The notes beneath the pieces are model-generated. The model saw only the letters and a program-made list of their open reading frames with translations, made no database searches and was not told the DNA's origin. From Deltaproteobacteria bacterium (GTDB taxonomy: Bacteria > Lernaellota > Lernaellaia > JACKCT01), in the NCBI GenBank assembly GCA_020845895.1, contig JADLEX010000075.1, positions 1 through 45,622 on the forward strand: 45,622 nt of DNA, written 5' to 3'. The number at the start of each line of letters is the position of its first letter. Position 1 is the stretch's first letter. The position numbers were made by a program, and so were the translations under genes. Below are positions 24,043 to 32,215 of the stretch, piece after piece.

Positions 24043-24834
24043 CTATTGCACGCCGGGCGCGGACGCTTTCACCAGCGTCCAGAACTGCCCGGGCGTGTCG
24101 CCGAGCACCGATGCCACCGACGCATAGAACATGGGCATGCCGATCGAGATGATGACGAGGCCCAGCGCGACGGTGACGGGGAACCCGACGAAAAAGACGT
24201 TCATTTGAGGAAAGGTTCGCGCCACGAGGCCGAACCCGATCTTGGTGACGAGCAGGACGAGGATCCACGGCGCGCCGATCGCGAGCGAGTTGACGAACAT
24301 GGCCGCGCCCCACGCCGTGAAGGACTCGAAAGCCGCCGCGCCCGGTTGCGCGAGGCCCGGCCCCACGATCTCGAAGCTGCGCAGCACGCCCTCGACGAAT
24401 CCGTCGAACAGGCCGCTCATGAAGAAGATCAGCGCGGCGGCGAGCATCTGAAACGTGGCGATCACCGACACCTGATCGCCCGTGACCGGATCGACGACGT
24501 TCGCGATGGTGAACCCCATCTGGAATCCGGCCATCGCGCCGGCGATGTTGACCGCCTCCATGGCGACGCGCACGGTGAAACCCATGGCGAGGCCGAGCAG
24601 GATCTCGCCGCCCATCGCCGCCGTGAGACTCAGAAGGTCGTGCGGAAGTTCATCGGTGTTCACGCCGCGAAACGCCAGGACGACGAGTGCCATGAACAGT
24701 CCGAGCCCGACCTTGACCGGGTCGTACACCGAAAACGTGCCGGTGAGCGGCAGCATGGACACCAGCGCCAGCACCCGGCTCATGACGAGCAGGATCAGGA
24801 TGATCGGCGCGGCGGAGACGATCGGCAGGTCCAT
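24043..24834 (-). CDS. fliR: Flagellar export gate protein FliR
   Basis: The 263-residue membrane protein has about six helices and FliR signatures: LVMSRVLALVSMLPLTGTFSVYDPVKVGLGLFMA, EILLGLAMGFTVRVAMEAVNIAGAMAGFQMGF, LALPWILVLLVTKIGFGLVART-like sequence and FPQMNVFFVGFPVTVALGL. FliR forms the export gate core with FliP and FliQ. It follows fliQ by 6 bp and precedes flhB by 9 bp. Confidence 0.96.
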   Translation of the reverse strand: MDLPIVSAAPIILILLVMSRVLALVSMLPLTGTFSVYDPVKVGLGLFMALVVLAFRGVNTDELPHDLLSLTAAMGGEILLGLAMGFTVRVAMEAVNIAGAMAGFQMGFTIANVVDPVTGDQVSVIATFQMLAAALIFFMSGLFDGFVEGVLRSFEIVGPGLAQPGAAAFESFTAWGAAMFVNSLAIGAPWILVLLVTKIGFGLVARTFPQMNVFFVGFPVTVALGLVIISIGMPMFYASVASVLGDTPGQFWTLVKASAPGVQ

Positions 24835-24840
24835 GCGCTC

Positions 24841-25110
24841 CTACCGGATGTAGTCGGGAAAGGTCGTGAGCATCTGAACCGTGAAATCGAGCAGGGCGTT
24901 CATCATCATGTTGAAAAAGATGGCGGTCGCGATGCCGACCGCGATGATCTTGGGGATAAAGGTGAGCGTCATCTCGTGGATCTGCGTGACCGCCTGGAAG
25001 ACCGAGATCAGAAGACCGGCCACCAGACCCGCGACGAGCACGGGCGTGCTCACCACCAGCGTCGTGTTGATCGCGAGTTGCGAAATCTGAATGACCTGCT
25101 CGATCGTCAA
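24841..25110 (-). CDS. fliQ: Flagellar export gate protein FliQ
   Basis: The 89-residue protein has two membrane helices and typical sequence (MTIEQVIQISQLAINTTLVVSTPVLVAGLVAGLLISVFQAVTQIHEMTLTFIPKI). It is the usual FliQ length. The start codon is TTG, with AGGGG six bases upstream. It is packed between fliP and fliR. Confidence 0.96.
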   Translation of the reverse strand: MTIEQVIQISQLAINTTLVVSTPVLVAGLVAGLLISVFQAVTQIHEMTLTFIPKIIAVGIATAIFFNMMMNALLDFTVQMLTTFPDYIR

Positions 25111-25119
25111 CGCGAGCCC

Positions 25120-25887
25120 CTACCCGGTGAAAAAGCTCTGGACCAAAGACCCGATGACGAGGAACCACCCGTCGGCCAGGACGAAGATGAGCAGCTTGAA
25201 CGGCAGCGAAATCAGGATCGGCGGGAGCATCATCATGCCCATGCTCATCAGGATCGTCGCGATGACGAGGTCGATGATGAGAAAGGGCAGATAGATCATG
25301 AAGCCGATGACGAAGGACGTCTTGAGCTCGCTGATGATGAACGCCGGGATCACGACGTAGCTCGGGATGTCGTCCACGGTTCCGGGCTTGTCGAGCCCGC
25401 TCACGCGCATGAAAAGGCCCAGGTCCTTTTCGCGCGTCTGACGGAGCATGAAGTCGCGCAGCGGCTCCATGGCGCGGTCCGCGGCGATCTCGTACCCGAT
25501 CTCGGCCTTGGTGTAGGGCACGTAGGCGTCGTGATAAATCTGCTGGAACGCCGGCATCATGATGAACGCCGTGAGAAACATGCCGAGCCCGATGACGATC
25601 TGATTCGACGGCACCTGATGCGTACCGAGCGCCTGGCGCAAAAGGCCGATCACGATCACGATCCGCGTGAAACACGTCATCATCACGAGGATCGACGGAG
25701 CGATCCCGAGCACCGTAATGATGAGCAGGATCTTGACGGGGGTGGACAGGTCCGAGGGCTTGCCGTCCTCGAGCACATCGACGCGAATCTGCGGAAACGC
25801 GGGGGCGGCGGTCTGGGCGTGCGCGGACGCCGCGAGCGCGAGCGTCGCGACCGTCACCACCATCAGCATCGCCGCGACGCGCGCCAT
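25120..25887 (-). CDS. fliP: Flagellar export gate protein FliP
   Basis: From the ATG at 25887 the protein has 255 residues, with a cleavable signal peptide (MARVAAMLMVVTVATLALAASAHAQ), known for FliP. FliP signatures follow: MMTCFTRIVIVIGLLRQALGTHQVPSNQIVIGLGMFLTAFIM and SELKTSFVIGFMIYLPFLIIDLVIATILMSMGMMMLPPILISLPFKLLIFVLADGW. AGGGG overlapping the fliO stop serves this ATG; a GTG two codons upstream is possible. It starts the FliPQR gate block. Confidence 0.97.
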   Translation of the reverse strand: MARVAAMLMVVTVATLALAASAHAQTAAPAFPQIRVDVLEDGKPSDLSTPVKILLIITVLGIAPSILVMMTCFTRIVIVIGLLRQALGTHQVPSNQIVIGLGMFLTAFIMMPAFQQIYHDAYVPYTKAEIGYEIAADRAMEPLRDFMLRQTREKDLGLFMRVSGLDKPGTVDDIPSYVVIPAFIISELKTSFVIGFMIYLPFLIIDLVIATILMSMGMMMLPPILISLPFKLLIFVLADGWFLVIGSLVQSFFTG

Positions 25888-25895
25888 GTTCACCC

Positions 25896-27125
25896 CTACT
25901 GCAAGCGCTTCATGCCGGCGAGGCGTTCGCGAATCGCGCGCAGGGCGTCGTCGCGTTCACGATCCATCTCCGACGCACCGGACATCTCGGAATGCTGCTG
26001 ATACTGGCGCAGTTCGCGCGCGAAGGGTGACTCCGCAGGACGCTGCGCGGGCGGCGTCGGTTCGGCGAAGTCCTCGAAACGCTCCGCCGTCCCGGGTTCC
26101 GGTCTTTCGACCAAAGGTTTCGTGTCGTCGCCCAAAAACCGGCGGCGCACCTCGGGGTCCTCGATCCGCGCGAGCAGGTTCACCGACTGCTCGCTCACGC
26201 CGAGCACCAGCAATTCGCCCGCCACTTCGACGAGGCTGACCTGTTTCTTGAGTCCCAGCGGCGCGGTCGCGATGAGGCGCAGCGGACGCGCACCGGAACC
26301 GCCCGCCGAGCGCGTCGCGACGGGCACAAACTTGGCGTATCGACGCACCACCCACGCGATCAGGAAGATCAGGCCCACGACGCCCACGAGCGCGCTCGCC
26401 ATTTTCACCGCCCCGGCCCACAGATCGGGCACCGCGGAACCCGCGACGGCGGGCTTCGGAACTGAGTCGGCTTCGGGCTCGGCCTGAGTCGTCGCGGGAT
26501 TCGGAGCGGACTTCGGCGCGGACTGCGCAAAGATGCGATCGATGTCGATGGGTGCCTGTGCGTCGGCAATGCCCCCGCTCGCCACCGGCGGCGCGGGTTC
26601 GCTCTTCGCTTCAAGCTCCGCCGTCCTCGCGGCCGGCAAATCGCCCTCGATCGCATTCACGTCCCGCGGTTCGGTGCGCCACAAACGCACCACGACGCCG
26701 CCGGCGGTCTTGGCGACCGTGACGCGGCCGGGCTTCAGATCCAGTTTCGGCGTGGAGACGATCTTCACCGCCGTTTTGCTCTCGCCGGCCTGATACGTGA
26801 AGACGCGGTTGAGCGCGTCGATCCCGAGCTGCCGATATGCCTTCTTGCCGGGCAGCATCGTCGTGTTGCCCAGAAGCAGCAGCACTTCGCGCGACTTGAA
26901 ATTGACCTGCGGCTCGAGCGCGCCGAGATCCCGGTTCTCCTCCACCGTCAGCGTCAGTTCCACATAGTCCGGCGCGTCCTTCGCTTCGACGCCCTTCAGG
27001 CGGTTCAGTTTGGATGCCGGGAGTGCATACGCGGCACAAGCCCATAGGGCTGCGAGGGCGACGATCGAGACGACCGTGAGGCGTTTCATCATTCGGGACT
27101 GCGTCCTGATTTGGGACTGCGTCAT
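25896..27125 (-). CDS. fliO: FliO family protein with extra AMIN-like periplasmic domain
   Basis: At 409 residues this is several times longer than enteric FliO (~120). It starts at an ATG behind AAGGAG. A signal peptide or anchor (residues 14-35) is followed by an AMIN-like beta-rich segment at about 50-150 (DYVELTLTVEENRD, SREVLLLLGNT, NRVFTYQAGESKTAVKIVS), a Pro/Ala-rich linker (170-230), one membrane helix (about 240-261) and the FliO domain: ARPLRLIATAPLGLKKQVSLVEVAGELLVLGVSEQSVNLLARI. FliO helps assemble the FliP gate ring. AMIN domains bind peptidoglycan or localise cell-envelope proteins, so this one may anchor the export gate. The AMIN call is by pattern only. Confidence 0.85.
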   Translation of the reverse strand: MTQSQIRTQSRMMKRLTVVSIVALAALWACAAYALPASKLNRLKGVEAKDAPDYVELTLTVEENRDLGALEPQVNFKSREVLLLLGNTTMLPGKKAYRQLGIDALNRVFTYQAGESKTAVKIVSTPKLDLKPGRVTVAKTAGGVVVRLWRTEPRDVNAIEGDLPAARTAELEAKSEPAPPVASGGIADAQAPIDIDRIFAQSAPKSAPNPATTQAEPEADSVPKPAVAGSAVPDLWAGAVKMASALVGVVGLIFLIAWVVRRYAKFVPVATRSAGGSGARPLRLIATAPLGLKKQVSLVEVAGELLVLGVSEQSVNLLARIEDPEVRRRFLGDDTKPLVERPEPGTAERFEDFAEPTPPAQRPAESPFARELRQYQQHSEMSGASEMDRERDDALRAIRERLAGMKRLQ

Positions 27126-27135
27126 GGCGCGCTCC

Positions 27136-27642
27136 TTACGCCTTCAGGTTCTGGATGCGTTCGACGCGGCTGACGACATCGGTCAGGCGTACGCCGAACT
27201 TCTCGTTGACGATGACGGCTTCGCCGCGGGCCACGAGCTTGCGGTTGATGTAGACTTCGAGCGGCTCGCCGGCGAGTTTGTCGAGTTCCACGAGGGATCC
27301 GGGCCCGAGCGTCAGCAGGTCGCCGATAGTCATGTGCGTGCGCCCGACCTCGACCGACACCTGCAACGGAACATCGAGCAAGAAGTCGATGTCCCTCGGC
27401 CCGTCGGCCGAAAAATTGCGCTGCGGCGCGGCCTGGACCCGTAGCGTCTCGGACTCGACCTGCCGCACGTTCGCGTTTTTGCTCGCGCCGCCGTCGTCGA
27501 ATACCTCATCGTCGGCAACGGTCGGCTGCGCGCCCTTGCGCGCGGTCGGCGCGGAGTCGGCCGGGCGGCCCTGGGTCTGCTCCTGCTCGATTTCGGAAAG
27601 CAGACTGTCGATATCGTCTTGCGTGATCGTTCCCGATGCCAT
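27136..27642 (-). CDS. fliN: Flagellar motor switch protein FliN
   Basis: The 168-residue protein has a C-terminal SpoA domain: FLLDVPLQVSVEVGRTHMTIGDLLTLGPGSLVELDKLAGEPLEVYINRKLVARGEAVIVNEKFGVRLTDV, diagnostic of FliN. The N-terminal ~80 residues are acidic and flexible, starting with ITQDDIDSLLSEIEQEQ, which resembles the FliM/FliY N-terminal CheY-binding type motif (xxxDxxDSLLxE). That might allow CheY contact, but this is inference. It is in the fliLMNOPQR run. Confidence 0.95.
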   Translation of the reverse strand: MASGTITQDDIDSLLSEIEQEQTQGRPADSAPTARKGAQPTVADDEVFDDGGASKNANVRQVESETLRVQAAPQRNFSADGPRDIDFLLDVPLQVSVEVGRTHMTIGDLLTLGPGSLVELDKLAGEPLEVYINRKLVARGEAVIVNEKFGVRLTDVVSRVERIQNLKA

Positions 27643-27676
27643 GCGTCACTCCTGCCGGGCAGTGTGCCCGCGTCGC

Positions 27677-28678
27677 TCAGTCGGTCTTCCCGACGACCTG
27701 CAGCGCCTTGTAACCGCGAAAAAGGCCCGACTCGACCTTGAACTTGTTGACACCCTCGACCATCAGGTCGATAGGCTCGTCCGCGAACTGGTCGAGCGAG
27801 AGGATCTCGCCTTCCTTCAGGTCCAAAATCCGCTCGATCGACAGCTCCGCGCTGCCCATGATCGCGCGCAATTCGACCGACGACTCCATGATGTGCCCGC
27901 GCACCTCGTTCTTCCACAATTTGTCGAGGTCGCTCTTTTCTCCGACGTAGTTCTTGGTGAGCAGATCCTTGATCGGTTCGATTGTCGCGTAGGGCAGCAC
28001 GGTCTGGAATCGCCCGAACGCGCCTTCCACGTCCACCTTGCTCTCCAGACTGATGACCGCCTCGGTCGGGTGGGCGATCGACACGAACTGCGGATTGATC
28101 TCGGTGCGCAGGAAATCGATTTGCGTGGGAAAAACCGGCGCCCACGCCTTTTCGAGATCGGCCAGGGCCTTGCGCACGATGCGGCGCAGGATGCCCAGTT
28201 CGATCGACGAAAAATCGCGCCCTTCGACGCGGAAGCGGCTCGATCCCGACCCGCCGCAAAAAATGTCCACCAGTGTGAACACGAACTGGCTGTCGACGAC
28301 GACCACCCCGTTGCCCGGCAGCGGTTCGATCTTGAACAGCGACAGGCACGACGGAACGGGGAGGCTGTTGATGAACTCCTGATACTTCATCAGGCGGATC
28401 TTTTCGGCGACGAGTTCGGAGAGATGGCCGACCTCGAGCGACAGCGTGCCCGAAAAATCGCGGCAAAATTTTTCGTGGATGACGTCCAGCATCGGCATGT
28501 TGCCGCGCAGGATGCGCTCTTGGCTCGTCAGGTCGTAGGGACGCACATCCGCCACGCGGCCGTCCCGGCGGCGAGCCGTCGACGATGCGGCGGGCGTTTC
28601 GGGTTCGTCGTCGATCGCGCCGTCGGAAACGGCGGCGAGAAGGGCGTCGACCTCGTTTTGCGACAGGATCTGGTTCAT
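27677..28678 (-). CDS. fliM: Flagellar motor switch protein FliM
   Basis: The 333-residue protein starts MNQILSQNEVDALLAAVSDG, containing the LSQxEVDALL motif that binds phospho-CheY. The middle CheC-like domain includes VDIFCGGSGSSRFRVEGRDFSSIE and YATIEPIKDLLTKNYVGEKSDLD. The C-terminal SpoA domain reads VELRAIMGSAELSIERILDLKEGEILSLDQFADEPIDLMVEGVNKFK. It lies 27 bp after fliL and 34 bp before fliN. Confidence 0.97.
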   Translation of the reverse strand: MNQILSQNEVDALLAAVSDGAIDDEPETPAASSTARRRDGRVADVRPYDLTSQERILRGNMPMLDVIHEKFCRDFSGTLSLEVGHLSELVAEKIRLMKYQEFINSLPVPSCLSLFKIEPLPGNGVVVVDSQFVFTLVDIFCGGSGSSRFRVEGRDFSSIELGILRRIVRKALADLEKAWAPVFPTQIDFLRTEINPQFVSIAHPTEAVISLESKVDVEGAFGRFQTVLPYATIEPIKDLLTKNYVGEKSDLDKLWKNEVRGHIMESSVELRAIMGSAELSIERILDLKEGEILSLDQFADEPIDLMVEGVNKFKVESGLFRGYKALQVVGKTD

Positions 28679-28705
28679 GCCCGTTCCGCCAAGGGATGAT
28701 GTCCG

Positions 28706-29212
28706 TTATTGGATGATGAAGTCGGTGAAATAGACCTGCGTGACGCCGCTCATGCCGAGGATCTCGTTGAGGCGCACGGTAATCTCATGACGCAGTCGCG
28801 TCTTGCCCTTGATGTCCTTGACTTCGGCGTAGGACTTGCTCGACAGCAGTTCGACGAGGGTGCTGCGGATCGGCGCCATCGACTTCTCGCACGCGGCCTT
28901 GACCGGATCGCTGGTGAGTTCGAGAACGATGACGGCTTTGAGGTAGCGGGGGGTGTCCGAGTCGGCGAGGTTGACGACGAACTCCTTGAGTTCGAGCGCG
29001 GGCCGCGGGGCTTCCTTGAGCTTGGCCTCCTCGGCCTTGGCGTGCTCGTCGCCCTCGCCATCCTTCTTGTGTCCGCCGACAATGCCCGTGAGAAACAGCG
29101 CCACGACAACTGCCGCGATCACGGCGACACCGATGCCGACGAAGATGAAGAGCTTCTTTTTGCTTTTCTTTTCACCCTCGGCCGGTGCCCCGGCTTTTTC
29201 TTCGTCCGCCAT
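28706..29212 (-). CDS. fliL: Flagellar basal-body protein FliL
   Basis: The 168-residue protein has a charged Lys/Glu-rich cytoplasmic N-terminus, one membrane helix (LFIFVGIGVAVIAAVVVALFLTGIV), a charged stalk and the FliL periplasmic domain: LELKEFVVNLADSDTPRYLKAVIVLEL, MAPIRSTLVELLSSKSYAEVKDIKGKTRLRHEITVRLNEIL, TQVYFTDFIIQ. FliL surrounds stators and tunes motor function. It starts behind GGAGGGG and is the first gene after the sigma-54 promoter at 29301-29315. Confidence 0.96.
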   Translation of the reverse strand: MADEEKAGAPAEGEKKSKKKLFIFVGIGVAVIAAVVVALFLTGIVGGHKKDGEGDEHAKAEEAKLKEAPRPALELKEFVVNLADSDTPRYLKAVIVLELTSDPVKAACEKSMAPIRSTLVELLSSKSYAEVKDIKGKTRLRHEITVRLNEILGMSGVTQVYFTDFIIQ

Positions 29213-29528
29213 TGCCCCTCCCGACCCGTGGTTTCCCCGAAAGTGGGGAAGTCAAACTATTGACGAAATCTTGCCCATGACCAATTCGCGGTATCGTAAA
29301 GCAAGCCGCGTGCCAGTTAATCGTCGATTCGACCGTGAACAAGGCGACCGTCACATGGCACCAAATGTTGCGACGACGGGCTAGGACCATGCCGGGAGTT
29401 CGACATTTTCATTAGTAATTACAATGAGATAAGAACGATGTACCTGCGGAATCCGTGCCAATTTCCCCGGAGGGAAGGCAAGGTTCCAGCGAGCATTATC
29501 CAAAGCAGCCTGTCGAAATATTGACGTT
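29213..29528. other. Intergenic region upstream of fliL, AT-richer than surroundings
   Basis: This 316-bp stretch holds the sigma-54 promoter of the fliL run and about 180 bp further upstream that could take activator binding sites. The part at 29401-29450 is AT-rich (ATTAGTAATTACAATGAGAT). No gene or terminator stands out. Confidence 0.6.
29301..29315 (-). promoter_or_regulatory. Perfect sigma-54 (RpoN) promoter of the fliL operon
   Basis: On the - strand the sequence is TGGCACG-CGGC-TTGC, followed by T: every base of the TGGCACG-N4-TTGC consensus, with GG and GC 10 nt apart. Transcription would start near 29289, about 77 nt before fliL. It likely drives fliLMNOPQR-flhBAFG and perhaps fliA and cheY, since genes in that run overlap or nearly touch. 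Confidence 0.92.
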
Positions 29529-30176
29529 TCAAGCGGTCGGAATCGGCCAACTCAGATGGTAGCCGAAGCCGCGACCGCCCGCGTCGTCGTCCACTAGACG
29601 CAGATCCGTCTCGATCACGACCTTGCGGATCAGGTCCCACTCCGCCGTCGAAAGCGCCATCGCGCGCGTCGTGGCGGCTGCGGCGTCGAGCGGTCGCGGC
29701 CGAATCCTCAGCACCGCCGATCCGTCGGTCACGCGCACGTCCAGGCGAATTTCGCACGGTGAGACGTGTCGCGCTGCGATCTGAACGACGAGCGCGGCGA
29801 TCGCGACCGCCTGATCCACGGGCTTGACGAGCACGGTGGCGGACTGGTCGACGCCCATTGCAATGATGTGCCCGGCGCGGCGGATTTCGTCTCGCAGCCC
29901 GTCCACGACCGAGGCGACGAACGCGCCCAGATCGATCGGCGCGACGACTCCCGCGCCGTCGGCATCCGCCTTGAATCGTGCGATTGAATGCCGCGCGCGC
30001 TGCAGCGCCGGTTCGATGACGTCCACGGCCTGCCGGTAATCCGCCGGGTCGCCCGTCATGTGCGCGAGCTGCGCGTAGCCGATGACCGCGCCGACGACGT
30101 TCGACAGGTCGTGCACCGTCATGCCCGCGTCGAACCCGACGCGCGCGAGTCGCCGGACGTGGTCGTCGTCGTTCAT
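29529..30176 (-). CDS. Histidine-kinase-like protein with degenerate ATPase domain
   Basis: The 215-residue protein opens with a DHp-like helix containing VHDLSNVVGAVIGYAQLAHM; His 22 is where the phosphorylated His of an H-box would be, and the HD-x-x-N-x-x-x-x-I-x-G spacing fits. The second half has the size of a HATPase domain, but I see no N-box, no DxGxG and no G-rich lid. It resembles histidine phosphotransferase proteins of the ChpT type, which keep the fold and lose ATP binding. No sensor or membrane segment is present. It is the last gene of the HDOD unit, 12 bp after the IPT lipoprotein. Confidence 0.68.
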   Translation of the reverse strand: MNDDDHVRRLARVGFDAGMTVHDLSNVVGAVIGYAQLAHMTGDPADYRQAVDVIEPALQRARHSIARFKADADGAGVVAPIDLGAFVASVVDGLRDEIRRAGHIIAMGVDQSATVLVKPVDQAVAIAALVVQIAARHVSPCEIRLDVRVTDGSAVLRIRPRPLDAAAATTRAMALSTAEWDLIRKVVIETDLRLVDDDAGGRGFGYHLSWPIPTA

Positions 30177-30188
30177 GCGCCCCTCCCG

Positions 30189-31208
30189 TCAGACCGTATC
30201 GTCGTCGGTGGTGTCGTCGTCCGTCGTGTCATCGTCCGTTGTATCGTCGTCCGCATCATCGTCCGTATCGTCGTCGGTGTCGTCGTCGGTGTCGTCGTCG
30301 CCGCCCGCGTCGATCACCGTATAGGCGTCGTCGAGCGTGTCGCTCGTGTCGTCGGGGTTCACGAGCGTGATGGAATACAGGCCCGGGGTCGTGCCCGCCG
30401 GAACCGTGACCACCACACGCGTCGTGGACTGGAAGACCGGCTCGGGCTCGGTGAGCGCCGTCCCGCCCAAGTACACGGTGACGGGGTTCGTGAAGTTCGC
30501 GCCGATGATCGTCACCAGCACGTCCTCGTCGTTCTCTCCCGACGTCGGCTCCACCGAGTCGATGCGCACCGCGTCCGCGGAAATCACTTCGAAGGCGTCG
30601 AGCAGCGTGGCCGTCGAGCCGTCCGAGTTCGACACGCTCACGTCGTAGGTATCCGGTGTCAGGCCGGCCGGAACCACTGCGGTAATCGTACTCGCGTCCA
30701 CCAATTCGATCTGCGACAGCGTGGTGTCGCCAATCAACGCGGTCGCCCCCGCCAGAAAGCTCGCGCCGATCAGCGTCACGGCGGTTTCCTCGCTGTCGAG
30801 CCCTTCGCTCGGCGTGATCGACGTGAGCTGGATTTCGCCCGGGTCGACGACCGTGAATGCATCCGCGCGCACGCCGCTCGCGCCGGTCGAGGACACCGCC
30901 GTCACGTCGTACACGCCCGCCGTCATGCCGGAGGGCACCAACGCGGTCAGCACCGTCGCCGAGACCTGCGTGACGGCCGTGCACAGCGTCGCGCCGACGT
31001 AGATCTCCATCGTGCCGCCGAAACCCGTGCCGCGCACCGTGATCGCCGTCTCGGCGGTGTTCGCGCCCTCCGCCGGCTCCACCGAGTCCACCGTCAGCCC
31101 GCCAGAACTCTTCGATGCGATCCGCCCGAAATCCCGCGAGCACGTCGCGAAGACCGCGACAGCGGCCAGCGCCGTGATCCACACGAACGGGGAATGTCGT
31201 TTCTTCAT
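30189..31208 (-). CDS. IPT/TIG-domain lipoprotein with Asp-rich C-terminal tail
   Basis: From the ATG at 31208 the protein has 339 residues. The signal peptide ends VFATC (Cys 23), a plausible though imperfect lipobox. Three IPT/TIG repeats follow, each opening with a similar line: VDSVEPAEGANTAETAITV, LTSITPSEGLDSEETAVTL and IDSVEPTSGENDEDVLVTI, and each containing G-A/T-x-F and VVVxVPAG-like strands. The last ~37 residues are nearly pure DDDT repeats. IPT domains are Ig-like surface modules. The gene starts 23 bp after the CsgG-like lipoprotein stop. A start 27 bp upstream that overlaps that stop is possible. Confidence 0.82.
   Translation of the reverse strand: MKKRHSPFVWITALAAVAVFATCSRDFGRIASKSSGGLTVDSVEPAEGANTAETAITVRGTGFGGTMEIYVGATLCTAVTQVSATVLTALVPSGMTAGVYDVTAVSSTGASGVRADAFTVVDPGEIQLTSITPSEGLDSEETAVTLIGASFLAGATALIGDTTLSQIELVDASTITAVVPAGLTPDTYDVSVSNSDGSTATLLDAFEVISADAVRIDSVEPTSGENDEDVLVTIIGANFTNPVTVYLGGTALTEPEPVFQSTTRVVVTVPAGTTPGLYSITLVNPDDTSDTLDDAYTVIDAGGDDDTDDDTDDDTDDDADDDTTDDDTTDDDTTDDDTV
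30192..30302 (-). repeat. Asp-rich (DDDT)n coding repeat, C-terminal tail
   Basis: An imperfect 12-15 bp repeat of GAC/GAT codons with ACG/ACA/GCG spacers encodes DDDT, DDDA and DDDTT units at the extreme C-terminus of the IPT lipoprotein. Confidence 0.9.
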
Positions 31209-31231
31209 GATTCGATCCCGATCAGGCGAAT

Positions 31232-32215
31232 TCATCGAAATCGCCAAACGGCCATGACACCCTGGGCATCCGGTGTGACCAGAGCGGGCGACCATGCAAA
31301 TTTTGGTTCCGGTTCGTTGTCCGCCGAACGCAGCGTCTGGTCCGTCAGAATCAGGTAGATGCCAGCTCCGATCGCCGCGACGCCCATCGCGCCGGTGATC
31401 TGCCACGCGTTGTCGTATTCCTCGGTCTGCTTCTTGTACCGCGCCAGATCGACGTCGGAGTCCGCGTCGCGATAGCGGCTGTACGAGTCCTCCGACATCG
31501 CGAAAAAGTACCCGCCCGTCGCCGTCATGACGACGCCGCCCGCGAGCACGCCATAGCCCCACGCCCGGCGGTGCGACGTGCCCACGACATCGATCGGCCC
31601 GCCCGCCGCCTGGATGCGCGCGACCTGATCCGCCGCCGCCACGCTCGCATGCTCCGAGAGCACCGCCGGCGACGGCGCGATATCCGGCTCGGCCAGCCAG
31701 CGCTTGCCGCCGCGACCGATCACGGTCTGGCGCACGGTCCACAGACGCACGTTGCCCGAGGTGTCCACGCACGTCACTTCCATCTCGAATTCGCTGTCGG
31801 TCAGGTTTCCGTGCACGTACTTGGTGATGCGCCCGAAGACCGCCGCGTCCGCGCCGACCTGCCGGGCGATGCGCGCGGCCTCGGCCTGCGTGCCGTGGAA
31901 GATCCAGTCGCGCGGCGTGGGGTACGACGCGGTGATGGCGTCGCGCACCTTCGCGCCGTCCACCTGACGATACACGCCGTCGCGGGCGAGCTCCTCGATG
32001 AAGCGGTTGGTCGCGTCGACGCTCACGGCCTCCGCGCCGTCTTTGAATTGCAGGTAATCCGGCACGACAAACGGCAGCACGGCGACCGCGCCGATGCGCC
32101 GCGACGGCAGCGCCGAGTCCACGTATGGGTTGATGGGCACGTTCACGATCTGGCTGGAACAACCGGCCAGCGCGAGCACCGCGACGCAAAGGGCGATCCG
32201 AAGCGCGCGTTTCAC
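31232..32215 (-). CDS. CsgG/LpoB-like lipoprotein with two C-terminal hydrophobic segments
   Basis: The GTG at 32215 (GAGGGGGG upstream, 4-bp GTGA overlap with the HDOD stop) starts a 327-residue protein with signal peptide and lipobox LALAGC (Cys 19). Residues 35-200 follow the pattern of CsgG/LpoB/TolB-N-like envelope lipoproteins: IGAVAVLPFVVPDYLQF, NRFIEELARDGVYRQVDGAKVRDAI, ARQVGADAAVFGRITKYV. Two glycine-rich hydrophobic stretches follow (GYGVLAGGVVMTATGGYFFAM and ITGAMGVAAIGAGIYLIL). Such proteins form pores or act as cofactors of envelope enzymes; which applies here is unknown. Confidence 0.75.
   Translation of the reverse strand: MKRALRIALCVAVLALAGCSSQIVNVPINPYVDSALPSRRIGAVAVLPFVVPDYLQFKDGAEAVSVDATNRFIEELARDGVYRQVDGAKVRDAITASYPTPRDWIFHGTQAEAARIARQVGADAAVFGRITKYVHGNLTDSEFEMEVTCVDTSGNVRLWTVRQTVIGRGGKRWLAEPDIAPSPAVLSEHASVAAADQVARIQAAGGPIDVVGTSHRRAWGYGVLAGGVVMTATGGYFFAMSEDSYSRYRDADSDVDLARYKKQTEEYDNAWQITGAMGVAAIGAGIYLILTDQTLRSADNEPEPKFAWSPALVTPDAQGVMAVWRFR

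Noticed and set aside
24004-26001. Long + strand open frame (665 codons) opposite fliR, fliQ and fliP.
   Set aside because: It encodes low-complexity, His/Arg/Asp-rich sequence with no family pattern. Such antisense frames are expected in GC-rich DNA opposite real genes.
29356-29371. TGGCACC...TTGC on the + strand upstream of fliL, resembling a sigma-54 promoter.
   Set aside because: The invariant GG and GC are 11 nt apart rather than 10, and no + strand gene follows.
30192-30302. Tandem repeat array looking like a possible CRISPR or regulatory repeat.
   Set aside because: The repeats are short, contiguous and in frame, coding Asp-rich sequence without spacers, so they are protein repeats.
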